From assembly GCA_950295325.1 (NCBI GenBank), contig OX485803.1, positions 37,275,554-37,339,553 on the forward strand: a stretch of 64,000 nucleotides of DNA, given 5' to 3'. The position numbers and the translations under genes were made by a program. The notes beneath the pieces are model-generated. The model was given only the letters and a program-made list of their open reading frames with translations, was not told the DNA's origin and searched no databases. Below, piece by piece: positions 32,549-44,709 of the stretch. The first letter of the stretch is position 1. Each line of letters starts with the position of its first letter. Origin of the DNA: Polytrichum commune (taxonomy: Eukaryota; Streptophyta; Polytrichopsida; Polytrichales; Polytrichaceae).

Positions 32549-35500
32549 CAACCTTATGATGTTGACTGTGACAACAGTATTTATCACAAATCTGTCAAGG
32601 AGTTCAAAATGGCAATCCTCAGACTTTATTTACCACAGCCATCAATACTTTGGAGCTCAGATTGGCTTGCTGGTAAGTAAAGTAAAGTAAAGCAAAGCAA
32701 AGCAAAGCCAAGCCAAGCTATTATGGTATTGCTCTCATTATGTTCATGCTAATGTGGGCCGAGAGGGCACTAATCTGGAACATACTAAATACATATACAC
32801 ACTAGTATTGGTACAAATACATTAGACATTAGCATCACACCGTACCCGTCATGTGTCATTTATTATGATATTAAAGCACTCCTTTACATTTGAACCCCGG
32901 AACATTAATAGACATGTAAAGTGAATGTGTAGTAAATTGCTGTGTAACGAGGGGTTGGCACCCGGTGTTGCTCTGATGCACTGATTGTCCCATTTAGGGT
33001 GCTTTCAATATAAGCTTAGGCCTCTCGCCCACCAAATTCTATTGTGAATGAGGACAAACATGTCAAATGTAGAGGGAATCTGATGGGGTAGGGCATTCCA
33101 GTGTGAACGGATGATACTCTATGTCACTATGCTAACTTTTGGACGGCATTTCTTATGAATGAATGTACCTATTTTGTCATGGATTATGGATGAGTTTCAT
33201 CCATTGGTCGAAACCCCCACCTTCTCTTGTCAACAACTTGTGATGAAATATTGTCGTGGATGATTGAAATTTGGATGAAAAATCACTTGGAAAGTGACAG
33301 TAATTGCAACACTATATCTCTATAATCCCCCCAAAAAAAATTTACAAGGAATGAGGAATAATGTTGGGTTAACATTTAGTGTTGGTGACACTCTACCGTG
33401 GTCTACAATTAGTATTGAGCAAGACAATTACAATTGGTGACACTAAATATCATATTTAGTGTAGCTACTCCCATCTTCTCAAATCCAGGCTCACCTACTA
33501 ACCTCTTCTTCCTCCTAAACCGGTCTTCAATCCTTTAGTGACCCACACTTCTAGGTTTAAGATTCTTTAGTGGGTGCATGAAAGTCTAGCGGCATGTGTC
33601 CACAACCTCCACATTTCTAAAGCATATTGTCAAAATGTGGTTGGTATTGGCTTGTGCTTAACTCCATGTGAACACCTTTGATCCACTATTATCTAGAATC
33701 TAGTGGGCAAGCGGCCTACATGAAATTCATCCTTAGTGCGTGTTACTATTCAAAGTTACGTCGTGCTATAAATACTGAATGGAAATCTAATACTTTACCA
33801 AGCAAAGTCATTTATATTCTATAATGTCCGAACAACCTATTGAACTCTTGTTAGTAAAAATTGAACTCTTGAGTAAGACACTATGTAACTCCAAATAATA
33901 ACATTCACTAATTGGGGTAATCAATGTAGTATATGGGTGAATGCATGGGTGCCAATATTCAACTTTAATGATGACATTAAAAGAACTTACCAGGTGTATA
34001 ATGTTGTCGTACTCATCACATATTGATGTTTAGTGGGTATGTCAAGACAAGAGAATCTCTATATATCCAAGTTACTATTTGGGTCAATACCATTCCAAGC
34101 CATATTGATACTAGGGCAATTTTGTCTATGTATAAAGGTTCCTACATGCTATATGAAGACGATTTCCAAATGGTATCAAAAATATATATATACACCATCA
34201 AATATCCATATCCTATTGGTACTAAAAAAATATGAAATCTACATTGTAGATATCCCAATGGTATTATGAAAAGATGATACCATACCATCATTATTTTACA
34301 CTCTGGTCAAGGGCCGTGACCATGAGATTTTGAGGGCCCTTGTAATTCATCTAAAGGTTGTTTCCATGGAAAGTTGAATTTTGTGTGGTCACAGACCTTC
34401 AATTGTATTGTAGAGATATATGCGACTAGGTATTCAACCCAATGCTATTTTGTTACCATCTTGTTCATGTAAGCTTTTCCACGCAACAAGCTAAATGAAA
34501 CCAAAATTTATGAGATTTTGAAGCTTCACAATCTCCCGATTTTTGTGCCACACCCACCTCTTTGAGTTACGCTTGAAATATAATTCAGTAGACCATGAAA
34601 CATCATCCATTCATGCCACGTAGGATTCCATTTAGATTTTTCATTGATTTGAACTACCTTGATCCCTTGGGCCCTCAACCTCAAGGATAAAGAAATATCA
34701 TATACCAACATACCTCTATCCATACAACACAAAAAACACAATCGCCTAAAGGTTTGTTGCCAATTTAACTTAAATAATATGGAATAGTATACTTCACAAT
34801 CTCTGAAAATAGTTATGGTTTCAAATCAACTAATTAAAGTGACATTTGGGCTACATACTCTTTCAGGGCTTTTATTTTTGATAGATGGAAGTTACACTCA
34901 TATTTGATAATTCCCTTCACCCTCGACCTGTAGTCTAAGGTGCATTGGGACGCCCTCTACCTTTATCACCAATGAAAGATGTTAGATTTCTAGGTCACGG
35001 GCCTTCAAGGTTTAGTGAAGAGTGGCCCTAATATAATAAAGTTGCTCTAGCGATCTCATGAATGACAATCTCGAGTTCCAAATTTTTGGAGAGGGTGGGT
35101 TGGAAGCACATATAACTATCTATATGTTTAACTTATACCATGTCCACACTAAGGACTAGGGACTGGCCCACACCAATGAAAGAGTTTTCATATTGATAAG
35201 ATATTATTTAATTATTATTTTTGTCTTGTATACACTAGTGAAACTGCAGTACATTGGATCCAATGAGGTTGATGTGAGTAGGATGAAAAATCCTTACTAG
35301 TAGTAGTGAATTTTGCAAGGAAATGTACTTTCCTTATCAAGAGGGGCTTCTCCTACTACATAGGACAAACGACTTGCCCTACACTAGTAGAAAGAAATTC
35401 CTTGATGATTGCAAAATGACTACATTATGATTGTGTTTGGGTCAGTTTGAGCAATGCCAAAGGTGGTTACAGTTTTTAGTTTTGGTGTCAATGTGCAGTC

Positions 35501-36400
35501 TCCCTAGTCACTTCACAAGTAGAAATGTGTTGAAACAACATGAAAATGGAGCTCATTTGGCCCTTTTACTCATGTTAGAATTCCCCTCCCGAACCTATAC
35601 CAAACCACATGATATGCCATTAATTATGAATCATATGATATATTGTGTCCCGTCATGATCATGAGAAAAAAGAAATGCCAAGTGCTTTAACTTGGCAACT
35701 CCCCCTAGTTAGATGGTCCTTCCAACTCTCAGTTATTGGATCATCCTTGCCAATACTTCTATGGCAATATTGGAGTAGATAGGAGGCATTGAACACCCCA
35801 CCTCCTCACAATGAGTTCAATACCCTAGCCAACTCCCCAAATAAGCTTGCATGAAAGTTCTAAGAGCTCACTATTATTTGGCCCACGTTATTCATTATCG
35901 ATCCACATTATTTATGTTGCAAAATTTAGGTGGAAACTGAAGAGGATGTCACGTGACACTTAGTGTTTGCACAATAGTTCATTAAAATACGTCTAATTAA
36001 CATGACACATCAACATTATTTCCAGACCTCCTTACCCATGCAAATCACCTTGGGTAAAATTATTACAAAAATTTATAACTTCATTTATTGATCCATATAG
36101 AAACTTCAATAGGTTAGTTGTTATTGTATTTGTTACTATTGTAGTAATTATTCCAATAGTGGTGGAATGTTGATATATTAGCATGGGGTAACCTAATTGC
36201 ACGTATCAACTTAGTAACTTTGTAGTTAAGGCTTGTATTTAACCTCTCAATGTTTAAGTTATGTATGTGCAATTTCTATGAGTTGTCACCAAGTCCAGAT
36301 TTATGTTAGTTTGATTTAAGTGAGTTTCAAATGGTACGGGGTACATTATCTAATGTCGAGGAGAAAATAAAGCATAGTCATTTGTCACATTGATGATCAC
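32549..36400. other. Intergenic, old MITE fragments, nothing coding
   Basis: About 33737-33930 is a degraded copy of the CACTAAA MITE family (CAAAGTTACGTCGTGCTATAA on the left, TATGTAACTCCAAATAATAAC on the right). A palindromic CACTAAATATCATATTTAGTG lies at about 33443. The remainder to 36400 is AT-rich with no gene signal. Confidence 0.4.
32674..32718 (+). repeat. Graded pentamer repeat (TAAAG to CAAAG to CCAAG)
   Basis: Nine 5-bp units whose sequence shifts stepwise from AAAGT to AAAGC to CAAGC, showing how the array spread while mutating. Confidence 0.85.
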
Positions 36401-36460
36401 TACACCAAATATGTGAGTTTTGAACTTTCATTTTAGTTAATTCGTGTCAACAAGCATGCA

Positions 36461-36534
36461 TAAAATTAACTCATTCGTCAAGTGCACTTTTCAAACCGAG
36501 TGGGAAAATGCACGTCCTGAATGAGTTAGTTTTA
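36461..36534. repeat. Imperfect 74-nt hairpin
   Basis: The left arm begins TAAAATTAACTCATTC and ends GTGCACTTTTC; the right arm is its near complement, with a central mismatched bubble and a loop of about 8 nt. Precursor-like in shape, but nothing shows that it is transcribed. Confidence 0.55.
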
Positions 36535-36912
36535 TATCATGTAAATTATGACATAATTAGCCAAATATGAAGTGTGTAATCCGAAAATATACTTTGGACA
36601 CTCCACATTAACATAAGTATTATAGCTTGTGTGCAGAAGTTAGGGGTTTAAACTTAACATCAAAGACATTGTTATGATAACATTGGACTATGTGCTCAAA
36701 AAACATAGAAACCGCTCCAAGTTCAATAATCAAGATGAATGAGAGGGTCGACGTGATCACTTAAAAACAAATCAATACTTACTTTAACCTCTTGTAGCTT
36801 TTGCATTTGAACTCCAATTCTAAAGTGGAAATGACAGTCTTCTTGGTTTGCAATTACTTACCTAATAGAAAAAATTGACCAATTGACTACATAGCCTACA
36901 ATACTAGATTTT

Positions 36913-37092
36913 AACCGCTTTGGTAACTACTAACACTAGTTGAAACCAGGTATCGAAATGACACGATCATCTAACCGAAGAGACCATAATGACAAGTGAC
37001 CAATAAGTGTTATTATGGTCACTTCATGTTAGATAATCATTGTCATTTCGACACCTTGTTTCTACTTGTGCAAAGGGCTACCAAACATCACT
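36913..37092. repeat. Long fold-back of about 180 bp
   Basis: The left arm contains GAAACCAGGTATCGAAATGA and ATCATCTAAC and GACCATAATGACA; the inverted right arm reads GAAACAAGGTGTCGAAATGA, ATTATCTAAC and GACCATAATAACA. Arms of about 80 bp leave a loop of under 20 nt. Probably a hairpin MITE; a transcript would make a long double-stranded RNA. Confidence 0.65.
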
Positions 37093-37276
37093 TAGAAACT
37101 ACCCAAACTTCCAAATAGTCACCGAACTTCATTTATTAGTTACATACTAGCCACCGAACCTCACCAAGTAGCCACCGAAAAAATGGTCAACCAAAGTGTC
37201 CGAGGCCAACGTTGTTGAAAGTTTTGACTCAAGCCCATTTTTTGCCATCTATACTTTTCATGAAAATACCTTGTAT

Positions 37277-37824
37277 CTACTACATTGATTATGGTATTTA
37301 GTGTCACACATGTATTAGTATCACTTACCCTATTTTGAGGCGTGTGCTAGGTTATATTGGTGATTAACAACTTCACCATGATCATCACCTCACGACACTT
37401 GGCATTCAAGTGCGCTTACTAATATCTTGGCATGAGCATGTTCAATAATGTTATGAGGTGCATGCTTATGTTACACAATGCTCTAAAAGTTGACTACATT
37501 ATACACAAATGACGCTTGCCATTAGCATGCTCAAGAATATCTTCCTCTTGCATACTAAAATATAAACACATGACACTTGCCATTGATACGCTCAAAAATG
37601 TCTTCCCCTTGCATATTGAAACACAAGACTGTCATCTAACGCATACCAATGTGCTACTCTAAATGTCATCATGTAAAGATTTTTCACTTAAAAAAGTTAC
37701 TTTTGTTGACGAATGGAATTGTATCGACAATTAGCAGGTGTGACATTTTGAGACTTCTAGGCATCTAGTTTAGGCCCTTCGAAAATAATATACGTGACAC
37801 TAAACACCATCAATGGTGTAGTGC
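37277..37824. mobile_element. CACTA-like non-autonomous TIR element, copy 2 (about 548 bp)
   Basis: The inverted right end begins CACTACACCATTGATGG and runs into TGTTTAGTGTCACGTA; the left reads TACTACATTGATTATGG then TATTTAGTGTCACACA. Internal order matches copy 1 at 23371-23936. No matching 3-bp flank was found. Confidence 0.6.
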
Positions 37825-38594
37825 TAGTGTGGGTGCAGTAGTATTATAATGTCATATTATGCACAACATGCCAAATGAGATTGTCTGCGTGTTTCTTATC
37901 CTCCAGTCCTTAATCCCACCCGGTTGTTGTCATGCAGGTGAGGCTGGTGTAAATGAAGCTTTGTGTATTAATTAGTAAAGGCCAAATTACACGACAGATA
38001 ACCCGCCATTCCAATTATTTAATTGCACCCAAATCTTGCTCAAGTGCGTGTATATATACTGAAGTAAGTTGCAATCCTAATTTGTCTTAAACAAGTTTCC
38101 AAACCTTTTCGAATTTCGGAGGTTGAAAAGGGCGTGGGGCCAACTAATAACTGCACTTTACTTTACCTTCAGAGAAAGTAATGGTAGGTCAAGAATAAAC
38201 ATAACGACTTACCAGGTGGATCCTCGACGTAGAAGGCGTTGACCTTAACTTCTTGGAGCGTATTGTGGTTTCATTAGGTTGTTTAAAAAGTAAGCTTTCT
38301 AGAGTTCAATTTTTATTGTGTCAAAAAGAAAAGTTGTTGTTAATGATTTTAAGATCAATATGGTAGCAATATTTAGTCATTTTCATGATTTGTTTATAAT
38401 CTACAGTTTAGAACAAAACTAAGTACTCTCTTTGAACACACTCATCTTCAACAGATAACCACAAACAATTCATAGGCTTCTTCTCTTTCAGATTTGAAAT
38501 TGGATATGATACTGTAGAAATTTGTGCACATGTATGCAACATTTCGCATTACATTGATAGTAAGAAAGTATGTTGCAAAGCCAAATGAGAAACT

Positions 38595-39954
38595 ATATAC
38601 ATATACTCAATTTTGTTCAAATTTTGCCTACAAAATCTTTAGTAATTGATCCAGTAACCCTTACTCTTCAATACAACTTCAATTCTTTGTGGCATGCACT
38701 CATAGAGCGCCATGCAATCATGTTCATTGTAATTGGGATACACTAAACACACACATTCCACAATTTTTGGATACCTCTTGGAGGTGTTGTAAAGTAGTTC
38801 AAGCGCCGTTTGAGAAAATGCCTAGAAGTGTTTAATAGGATTCAAATCCGAAGATTTTGCATGCCATTGGAGGAGTTGAAATGGTTGTGATGCCAACCAT
38901 TCTTGCACGATCTTGCTCGTGTGTTTGGGATCATTATCTTGTTGAAAGACCAACCTACTTGGATCTTGATTGTAGTTTTGTATAGTGGACCATAAGAAAT
39001 TTTCTATAATAAATTTGTACATATGCCTATCCATCATACCTTCAATTCTATACCATGCTCCCGGCCCAAAAGCCGTCATGCATTCCCAAATCATCACCGA
39101 CCCACCACCATGCTTCACGGTCTAATGGACATGTTGAGGTCCAGCGCATTCTCTATCTCCAATCCAACACCATGACCTACCCTTTGAGTTGAACCTATTT
39201 ATCTTTGTCTCGTCACTGAAGATTAAGCATTTCCAATCATAGATGGTCCATTTCTCATACCTTTGAGCAAACATTAGGCGTGTGAGAACATGTTTACGAC
39301 TCAAAAATGACTTTCTTTGTTGCACTTGTGCACCCAATATAGCCTCTCTCAAAGCATGTCTCGTAGTGATGTCAGACAATAATTTACATGTTTCAGATTA
39401 AAGTTGTTTTGTTGTCGCATATGTAGCTCCAAGTCAACCTTCAGTAATAAGAGTGACACAACGCCTCTTCTCTCAGTCTGCAACAAGTTTTGGATGCCCT
39501 CTACTTTGTCTCTCAATCTCGCACCCTACATCCTTCCTCACATGTGCTAAAGAAGATTGGCTCATGCCCACTAAAGCAACAATTTTGCAAGTAGAAACAC
39601 CACTTCTAAATTGTACCAAAGTTTGGTGCTTCTATTCTCGAGGCCATGGAGGCATATGGCCACAAAATGATTCTATAAATTGCACATCACATAGAATGGA
39701 ACCAAGGCTACACAAAAAATCTCACAACATTCTCAACTATGCAATGCACACAGAGATGTCGATGTTGGAAGAGTGGCAGCAAACAAAAGTGTAACTCTAA
39801 CCACTTCAACATTTCCTATTTTAGAAACCCTAAATCCTTCTCACTTTTGGTTTCGCATTCATGCAATTGATTACTTGGACTCTTGTATGATCACTTCATC
39901 ACTTTGATTTCTAATGAATCCGCTAACAATGGGAGCCAAAGTTGAGTTTGTTTA
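38595..39954 (-). mobile_element. Tc1-like DNA transposon, decayed
   Basis: A Tc1-type transposase relic is bracketed by weak inverted ends: TACATATACTCAATTTTG at left and TAAACAAACTCAACTTTG as the inverted right end. The span of about 1.36 kb fits Tc1 elements. End assignment is tentative because the ends are diverged and the TA flanks cannot be separated from the repeat. Confidence 0.6.
38639..39630 (-). pseudogene. Tc1-like DD34E transposase, inactivated
   Basis: N-terminal helix-turn-helix region with stops: SQSSLAHVRKDV and a RGHPKL block (the GRPxKL hinge). Then SRKHVLTRLMFAQRYEKW; catalytic block 1 CLIFSDETKINRF (Asp kept); an in-frame nonsense codon at 39122-39124 just before TVKHGGGSVMIWECM; catalytic block 2 LVFQQDNDPKHTS (Asp kept); block 3 SSDLNPIKHF, where the catalytic Glu of NPIE is Lys. 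Spacing between the second Asp and this position is 34 residues, the Tc1 DD34E pattern. After a stop and two frameshifts the C-terminus is still readable (LKRRLNYFTTPPRGIQKLW, then PNYNEHDCMALYECMPQRIE) to the TAA at 38639-38641. Not functional. Confidence 0.88.
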
Positions 39955-41542
39955 CAACGTACTCAATTTTGTTTGTAATTATATTTAGAACCTTTAAACT
40001 TCAAGAAATCATGATAAATATATGCAATAAAATTTGAGGTTAAAATTTCAAGATTATATTAAGAATAGACATACACTTTGAGGTAATAAAAAAATTGACA
40101 AATTTTAATCAAAGTAATATGTATTTTCTATAAATATTAATATCATCAATAAAGGCAACCGTAGGTTTATTCTAGTCTTAAGGAAATTCTTGTGAACTAC
40201 CATCTACTTGTATTGAAATAGGATCATTGCCGTTGACAAGAAGATTACACGAGGAACACAATGATACCTATTGTAACCTTCCTAGCACCTTCCTTTTAGA
40301 TGAATTTGCCTTCAAAAGTCGTCTATAAACCCAAAATAGGCCTCTCATGAAGTTAAGGATCCATCCAACAACATTTGAAAGTTGACATAATTCATGGTTA
40401 TATGTCATAAGAATTAGTTGTCCAAACTTCATGCAATGAGAGAATAGTGTTGTATGCAAGCGTATCTCACATCCGTCCATGTTAAAAGAAACCATATATG
40501 TTTGTGATTAATTCCATAACATTATTCAAAATCATAACAATATTATGTGGGACTGACAATATTCCACGTAGTATTCCCAAATATTTCCCACATTTGGATT
40601 GAATATGAAGGATATTCCGGGATACTACGTTAAATATATACATATATAGACCCTATATTAAAAAATGGCTATTAATGAATGTGACATTTCTAAGGGTGCC
40701 TCCATGGGTAATTGTATATATCCAATGCCAAAAAAAGTATATTGTGAGCCCAAAATGGTGCCCACATGTGGTGATTAACTCTTCGAAACCAATTTTAGTT
40801 TGACTTTGAGGTGTTATGATTATTCACAAAACATAAAAAGAGTGAAGTGTGGTGTGGATTTAAGTTTAGGCATTAGAATGTGTTGTGTGGTTATTTCAAG
40901 GTTTGATTTCAATAAGAGAATGCCTTGATTATGTGAGTAAGGGGTAAGGTGAGGCAAGGTGAGCTCCGCGGGTTAAATGCCCACTTTTGGATCCACCTTG
41001 TTGGTTTAGGAAGGAGGAAGCTTGGTGGATGGGGATTAGTCCCTACTTTGGAGGAGAAGGTTAAGGGATTGTGATTGGAGGTGCTAATCCTCTCACCCTA
41101 TCCTCACCTCTCTCCCCCTCTCTCCCTCTCTCTCTCTCTTTGCTACTTAAGGTGTTTTTCTCTCATTTTACCTCTCTCTCTATCAAGTGCTCTCAAGAGA
41201 GCGAGCTCTTAAGAGCTTGAGCCACGTGTGTGGGTTCATTAGTTTTTAGTGAAGTGAAGGAGTTAAGCTCTCTCTCTCATCCTCTCAAGGAGGTGAGTTC
41301 TTAGAGCTTGGAACCACGTGTGTAGATTAGTTAATGTTGTTAGTTAATTAGTTAGTTTATTAGTCAAAGAATAAAAGAGTTATCCATTGTCCGATTAAGC
41401 ATCTTGAGAGGATTACATTTAGTGTGTAGTTGAAAGGCTCGCATGTGGGCCTTTGACTAATTAGGTGACTAGGTGGATTGTGGTAAATTTTAGTTCGGCT
41501 TGATTAAGCTTCTGGGTTACTGAGGTTTGGGCTAAGGCCCCT
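39955..41542. other. Intergenic; CT-rich and GAGCTC-rich transcript-like stretch at 41090-41330
   Basis: A pyrimidine-rich run (CTCTCTCCCCCTCTCTCC, 41105 onward) is followed by an approximate duplication of about 110 bp in which GAGCT(C/T)...AGAGCTTG...CCACGTGTGT occurs at 41203 and 41292. It resembles a transcribed leader or an LTR, but no primer-binding site or coding domain was found. Confidence 0.4.
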
Positions 41543-41833
41543 GGATCACCGAGACTGGGCTAAGCCCTTGCAGCACCGAAGTCTGGCTTAAGGCCCCTGG
41601 ATCACCGAGACTGGGCTAAGCCCTTGCAGCACCGAAGTCTGGCTTAAGGCCCCTGGATCACCGAGACTGGGCTAAGCCCTTGCAGCACCGAAGTCTGGCT
41701 TAAGGCCCTGGAGCGCCGAGGCTGGGCTAAGCCCTTGCAGCACCGAAGTCTGGCTTAAGGCCCCTGGAGCGCCGAGGTTGGGCTAAGCCCTTGAAGCACT
41801 GAAGTCTAGCTTAAGGCCCCTGGAGCGCCGAAG
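41543..41833 (+). repeat. 56-bp minisatellite made of 28-bp half-units
   Basis: Each unit is GGATCACCGAGACTGGGCTA, then AGCCCTTGCAG, then CACCGAAGTCTGGCTTAAGG, then CCCCT. About five copies start at 41543, 41599, 41655, 41710 and 41766. The first three are nearly identical; later ones carry GGAGCGCCGAGG in place of GGATCACCGAGA. The two halves are diverged copies of one another, so this is a dimeric higher-order repeat. Confidence 0.92.
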
Positions 41834-43248
41834 TTGTAGGCTAGTTAAATTAAAAGGTTACCTGGTTGGGTAAACCATTTACATTTAATTAAGCTAAGAG
41901 GCTACTCGAAGTTGGAACTAATCAATAAGGCACAAACATATTCTAGCATCTATCACATTAGATTCCCTAAAACCTTAATTAGCCATGGGAAAGTAGTTAG
42001 GACTTTTAGTATAGTTAGAATTAAGGGTGGCCGCAAGGCAATTGTGTGGGAGCGTGTTTAACCATTAAGGGAGTGTTTTTCAACACTTACATCCTTTTTG
42101 GTAGAAAATCGATCACTTATAAAAAAATGGAGAAAGCAGAGGACATCCACATTGGCGAGACAAAGGAGGTTAGGCCGATGGAGAAAGTGGAAGACTCTAG
42201 CAATGGTCAAGTAACGAAGAGAATAATCAAAGGCCAAAGGGGGATATCCTTGAGAGCTTGTGTTGCCAAGGCCGCCGGTTGGACCCTTGAGAAGGCCAAC
42301 GCGGCCCAAAGCCAAGAGGCTACCACTAATAAACAAAGTGATTCGAAATGATATGAACGCCTTTGGGTGCAAAGAGATCATTCTTCCGATACAAACAATA
42401 CATGTGATTCTCAACACCATCACCCGGACTAGGACGCTTAAGGGTGGTGGGTTTGGCCTCACATATACCATGTTGGTACATGATGAGACACAATGTTCGT
42501 GCCCCACTCAACAATGCCATGAAACTTTGCATGCATGGGCCATTGGGCCCTCCCCCACACTAATTCCATTCTCAAAACATAACAAAGATGCCCAAGGAGA
42601 TGACCGTTGACTCACGACACATGTAGGTTTGTGCAAGGTTGTAAAGGAGGTTCTCATTACCAAGTTTGTGTCTTATGCATGTGTAGGATACATGTTAAAG
42701 GAATGTCATTGAGGGGAGACATGTGGACCCAACAAAAACACTCTTAAGAGTCTACCATTCCCAACTTGGCGTTGCTTTAGTTATTAGCACATGCGTGTGC
42801 AAGTACTTCAAGCATGTAGGCAAGTTAGTGCAAACCCTTCATAAATGTCTATGTGACACTAAATACAATTTTAGTGTAGTCAACCTCGGACTGGAGTAAA
42901 CACCACTTTACACTAGAGCTTGAGGGCCCTTGATCCATGATATACAAATTATGTGATTGGTTCAAGAAATTGAAGGCGGTCCAAAACCACTTTGCCCATC
43001 AAAAGGGGGTGGGTCTAACACAAAGCCTTGGCAATCGATTAAATTTTCATCGGTTCCTAAAATGAAGTGTTGTCATGGTGGGGACCCGAATCCGAATAGT
43101 TGTTGCAGTCCCTCAACATGGTCCACTTTCACTTCACACTAAGTTCAAGGCCCTATCAATTGCAAAATTGGTTTTTGTTTTCCATGGTGTGGCCTTGGGG
43201 TGATTTCAATGGTACTTAGATTTTCATGGGTCACGACTCTTACTAATC
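41834..43248. other. Intergenic; one charged open stretch of unknown meaning
   Basis: A 101-codon open stretch (42046-42351, plus) is rich in Lys and Glu (MEKAEDIHIGETKEVRPMEK) but has no known domain and overlaps a longer minus-strand open stretch; I do not call it a gene. A GAGTAAACACCACTTTACAC inverted motif occurs at about 42894. Confidence 0.35.
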
Positions 43249-44220
43249 TACCGTACGTTAAGGGCAGCTTCGGCACAAAATAATTCTAAAAATAGACGCC
43301 GAAAATTTTGGAAAATTTTTGACATTTTTTGCCGAATATAAAATTAATTAATTTTCAAAATTGCCGAAAAGTAAGAAATTTTAACTTCTCACTAGAATTT
43401 TACTTACACTGGAAGCATATATGAATTCTGATGGAGAGAAGGTGCTCCTTTTGTAATCAAGCTCACTTACATTAGTCCACAAAGAATATGGGTTAAGAAG
43501 TAGCAAGACTCTAAGTGAGGCTTTTCAAATGTGTTGTACACAATTTTTTGGGGTCCAATTGAGCATAGGAGATGAAGTTTTATAGAATTTTGTCCAACTA
43601 ACAAATTTGAGAAATCAAGTAATCTTCCACCCCCAACAAGTTTTGTGTCAAAATAAATCTTTATGCAAAAGATATGGACAAAACATTGCAGCCGTGTAAA
43701 GATCAAAAAATTAAAATGCGTTCATAACAGTTTTTCGGAGCTCATTTGTGCATAGAAGATCAACTTTTTTGGAATTTTGTTGCTCTAAGAAAAGTTTAGA
43801 AATCAAGTAATCTTTCACCTCCAACAAATTTTATGTCATTTGAAGACTCTATGCAAAAGTTATGTGTGTTATAAAAATGAAGTCTAACTAGGTGCTTCAC
43901 CTCAAACTTTACATATCCCATATGCATTGTTGAACACAACTCCACTCTACTTGTATAAAGCACAGAGCATTCTCAACTCTTCACAAAATCGTGAAAGACT
44001 TATATCTTTTGTTAAACTCTTCACACAAATTGTGAAATCGTGAATAAACATCCTTGTTTACCGTTAGATAATAACTTCTAGGATGTATGCCGAAATTGCA
44101 TTATTAAACTATTTAAAATGCTGAAATTTTTAGTAATTTTTTTTTGCCGCCGAACACTGTTTTTTTACTTTTAATAATTATTCGGCAAGAGAGCGCCGAA
44201 GCTGCCCTTAACGTACGGTA
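43249..44220. mobile_element. TIR element with perfect 26-bp ends (972 bp)
   Basis: The first 26 bases (TACCGTACGTTAAGGGCAGC then TTCGGC) are perfectly inverted at 44195-44220. If TA is the target duplication, the body is 43251-44218 with 24-bp ends. Subterminal GCCGAA words recur near both ends. The interior carries a diverged direct repeat of about 190 bp (43541 and 43730), sharing GAAATCAAGTAATCTT(C/T)CACC. No transposase. Perfect ends argue for recent activity. Confidence 0.85.
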
Positions 44221-44709
44221 TGTGTAAAGGAGTCCCTAACTTACAAATCAACAGCACGTCATCACGAGAGAAGGTAGAAAAACGGAAAACAATGAAACTA
44301 GGTCGATTTGGCCAAAAGAAGTGGTTTGAACCGTATGTGCAATCATTTTTCATAGGTGTATTAGAGGAATTGATAACTTGTTTAGTACTTTTTTTCCCTA
44401 TAAATATTTAGTTACATTCCTTCCCAAGAGGCAAGTAAGTGAAACCCCCTACTTGTACAACAGAGCCTCCCTGACTTGAGCATCAAAATATTCCACTATG
44501 CATACAAATGCACACTCAACGGTTAGCTCAATGGCATCCAAAAGTGACCCCAAGTGGTATGAAAACAATTCCTACCCAACCAATCACTACATCCTCGTCA
44601 GGCCACCACTTTACCATCAGCCATTTTGAGTCCACCCAAGAATCATTCTAGTCCTAGTCTAGTGCACCAATAGTGGTCCATTTTTTTCTACGTTATAAGT
44701 AGCCATGCC

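Noticed and set aside
39453-39794. 113-codon plus-strand ORF
   Set aside because: It lies antisense to the N-terminal half of the Tc1-like transposase relic.
42046-42507. Overlapping ORFs on both strands of 101 and 149 codons
   Set aside because: Neither shows a known domain; overlap on opposite strands and lack of splice context favour chance.
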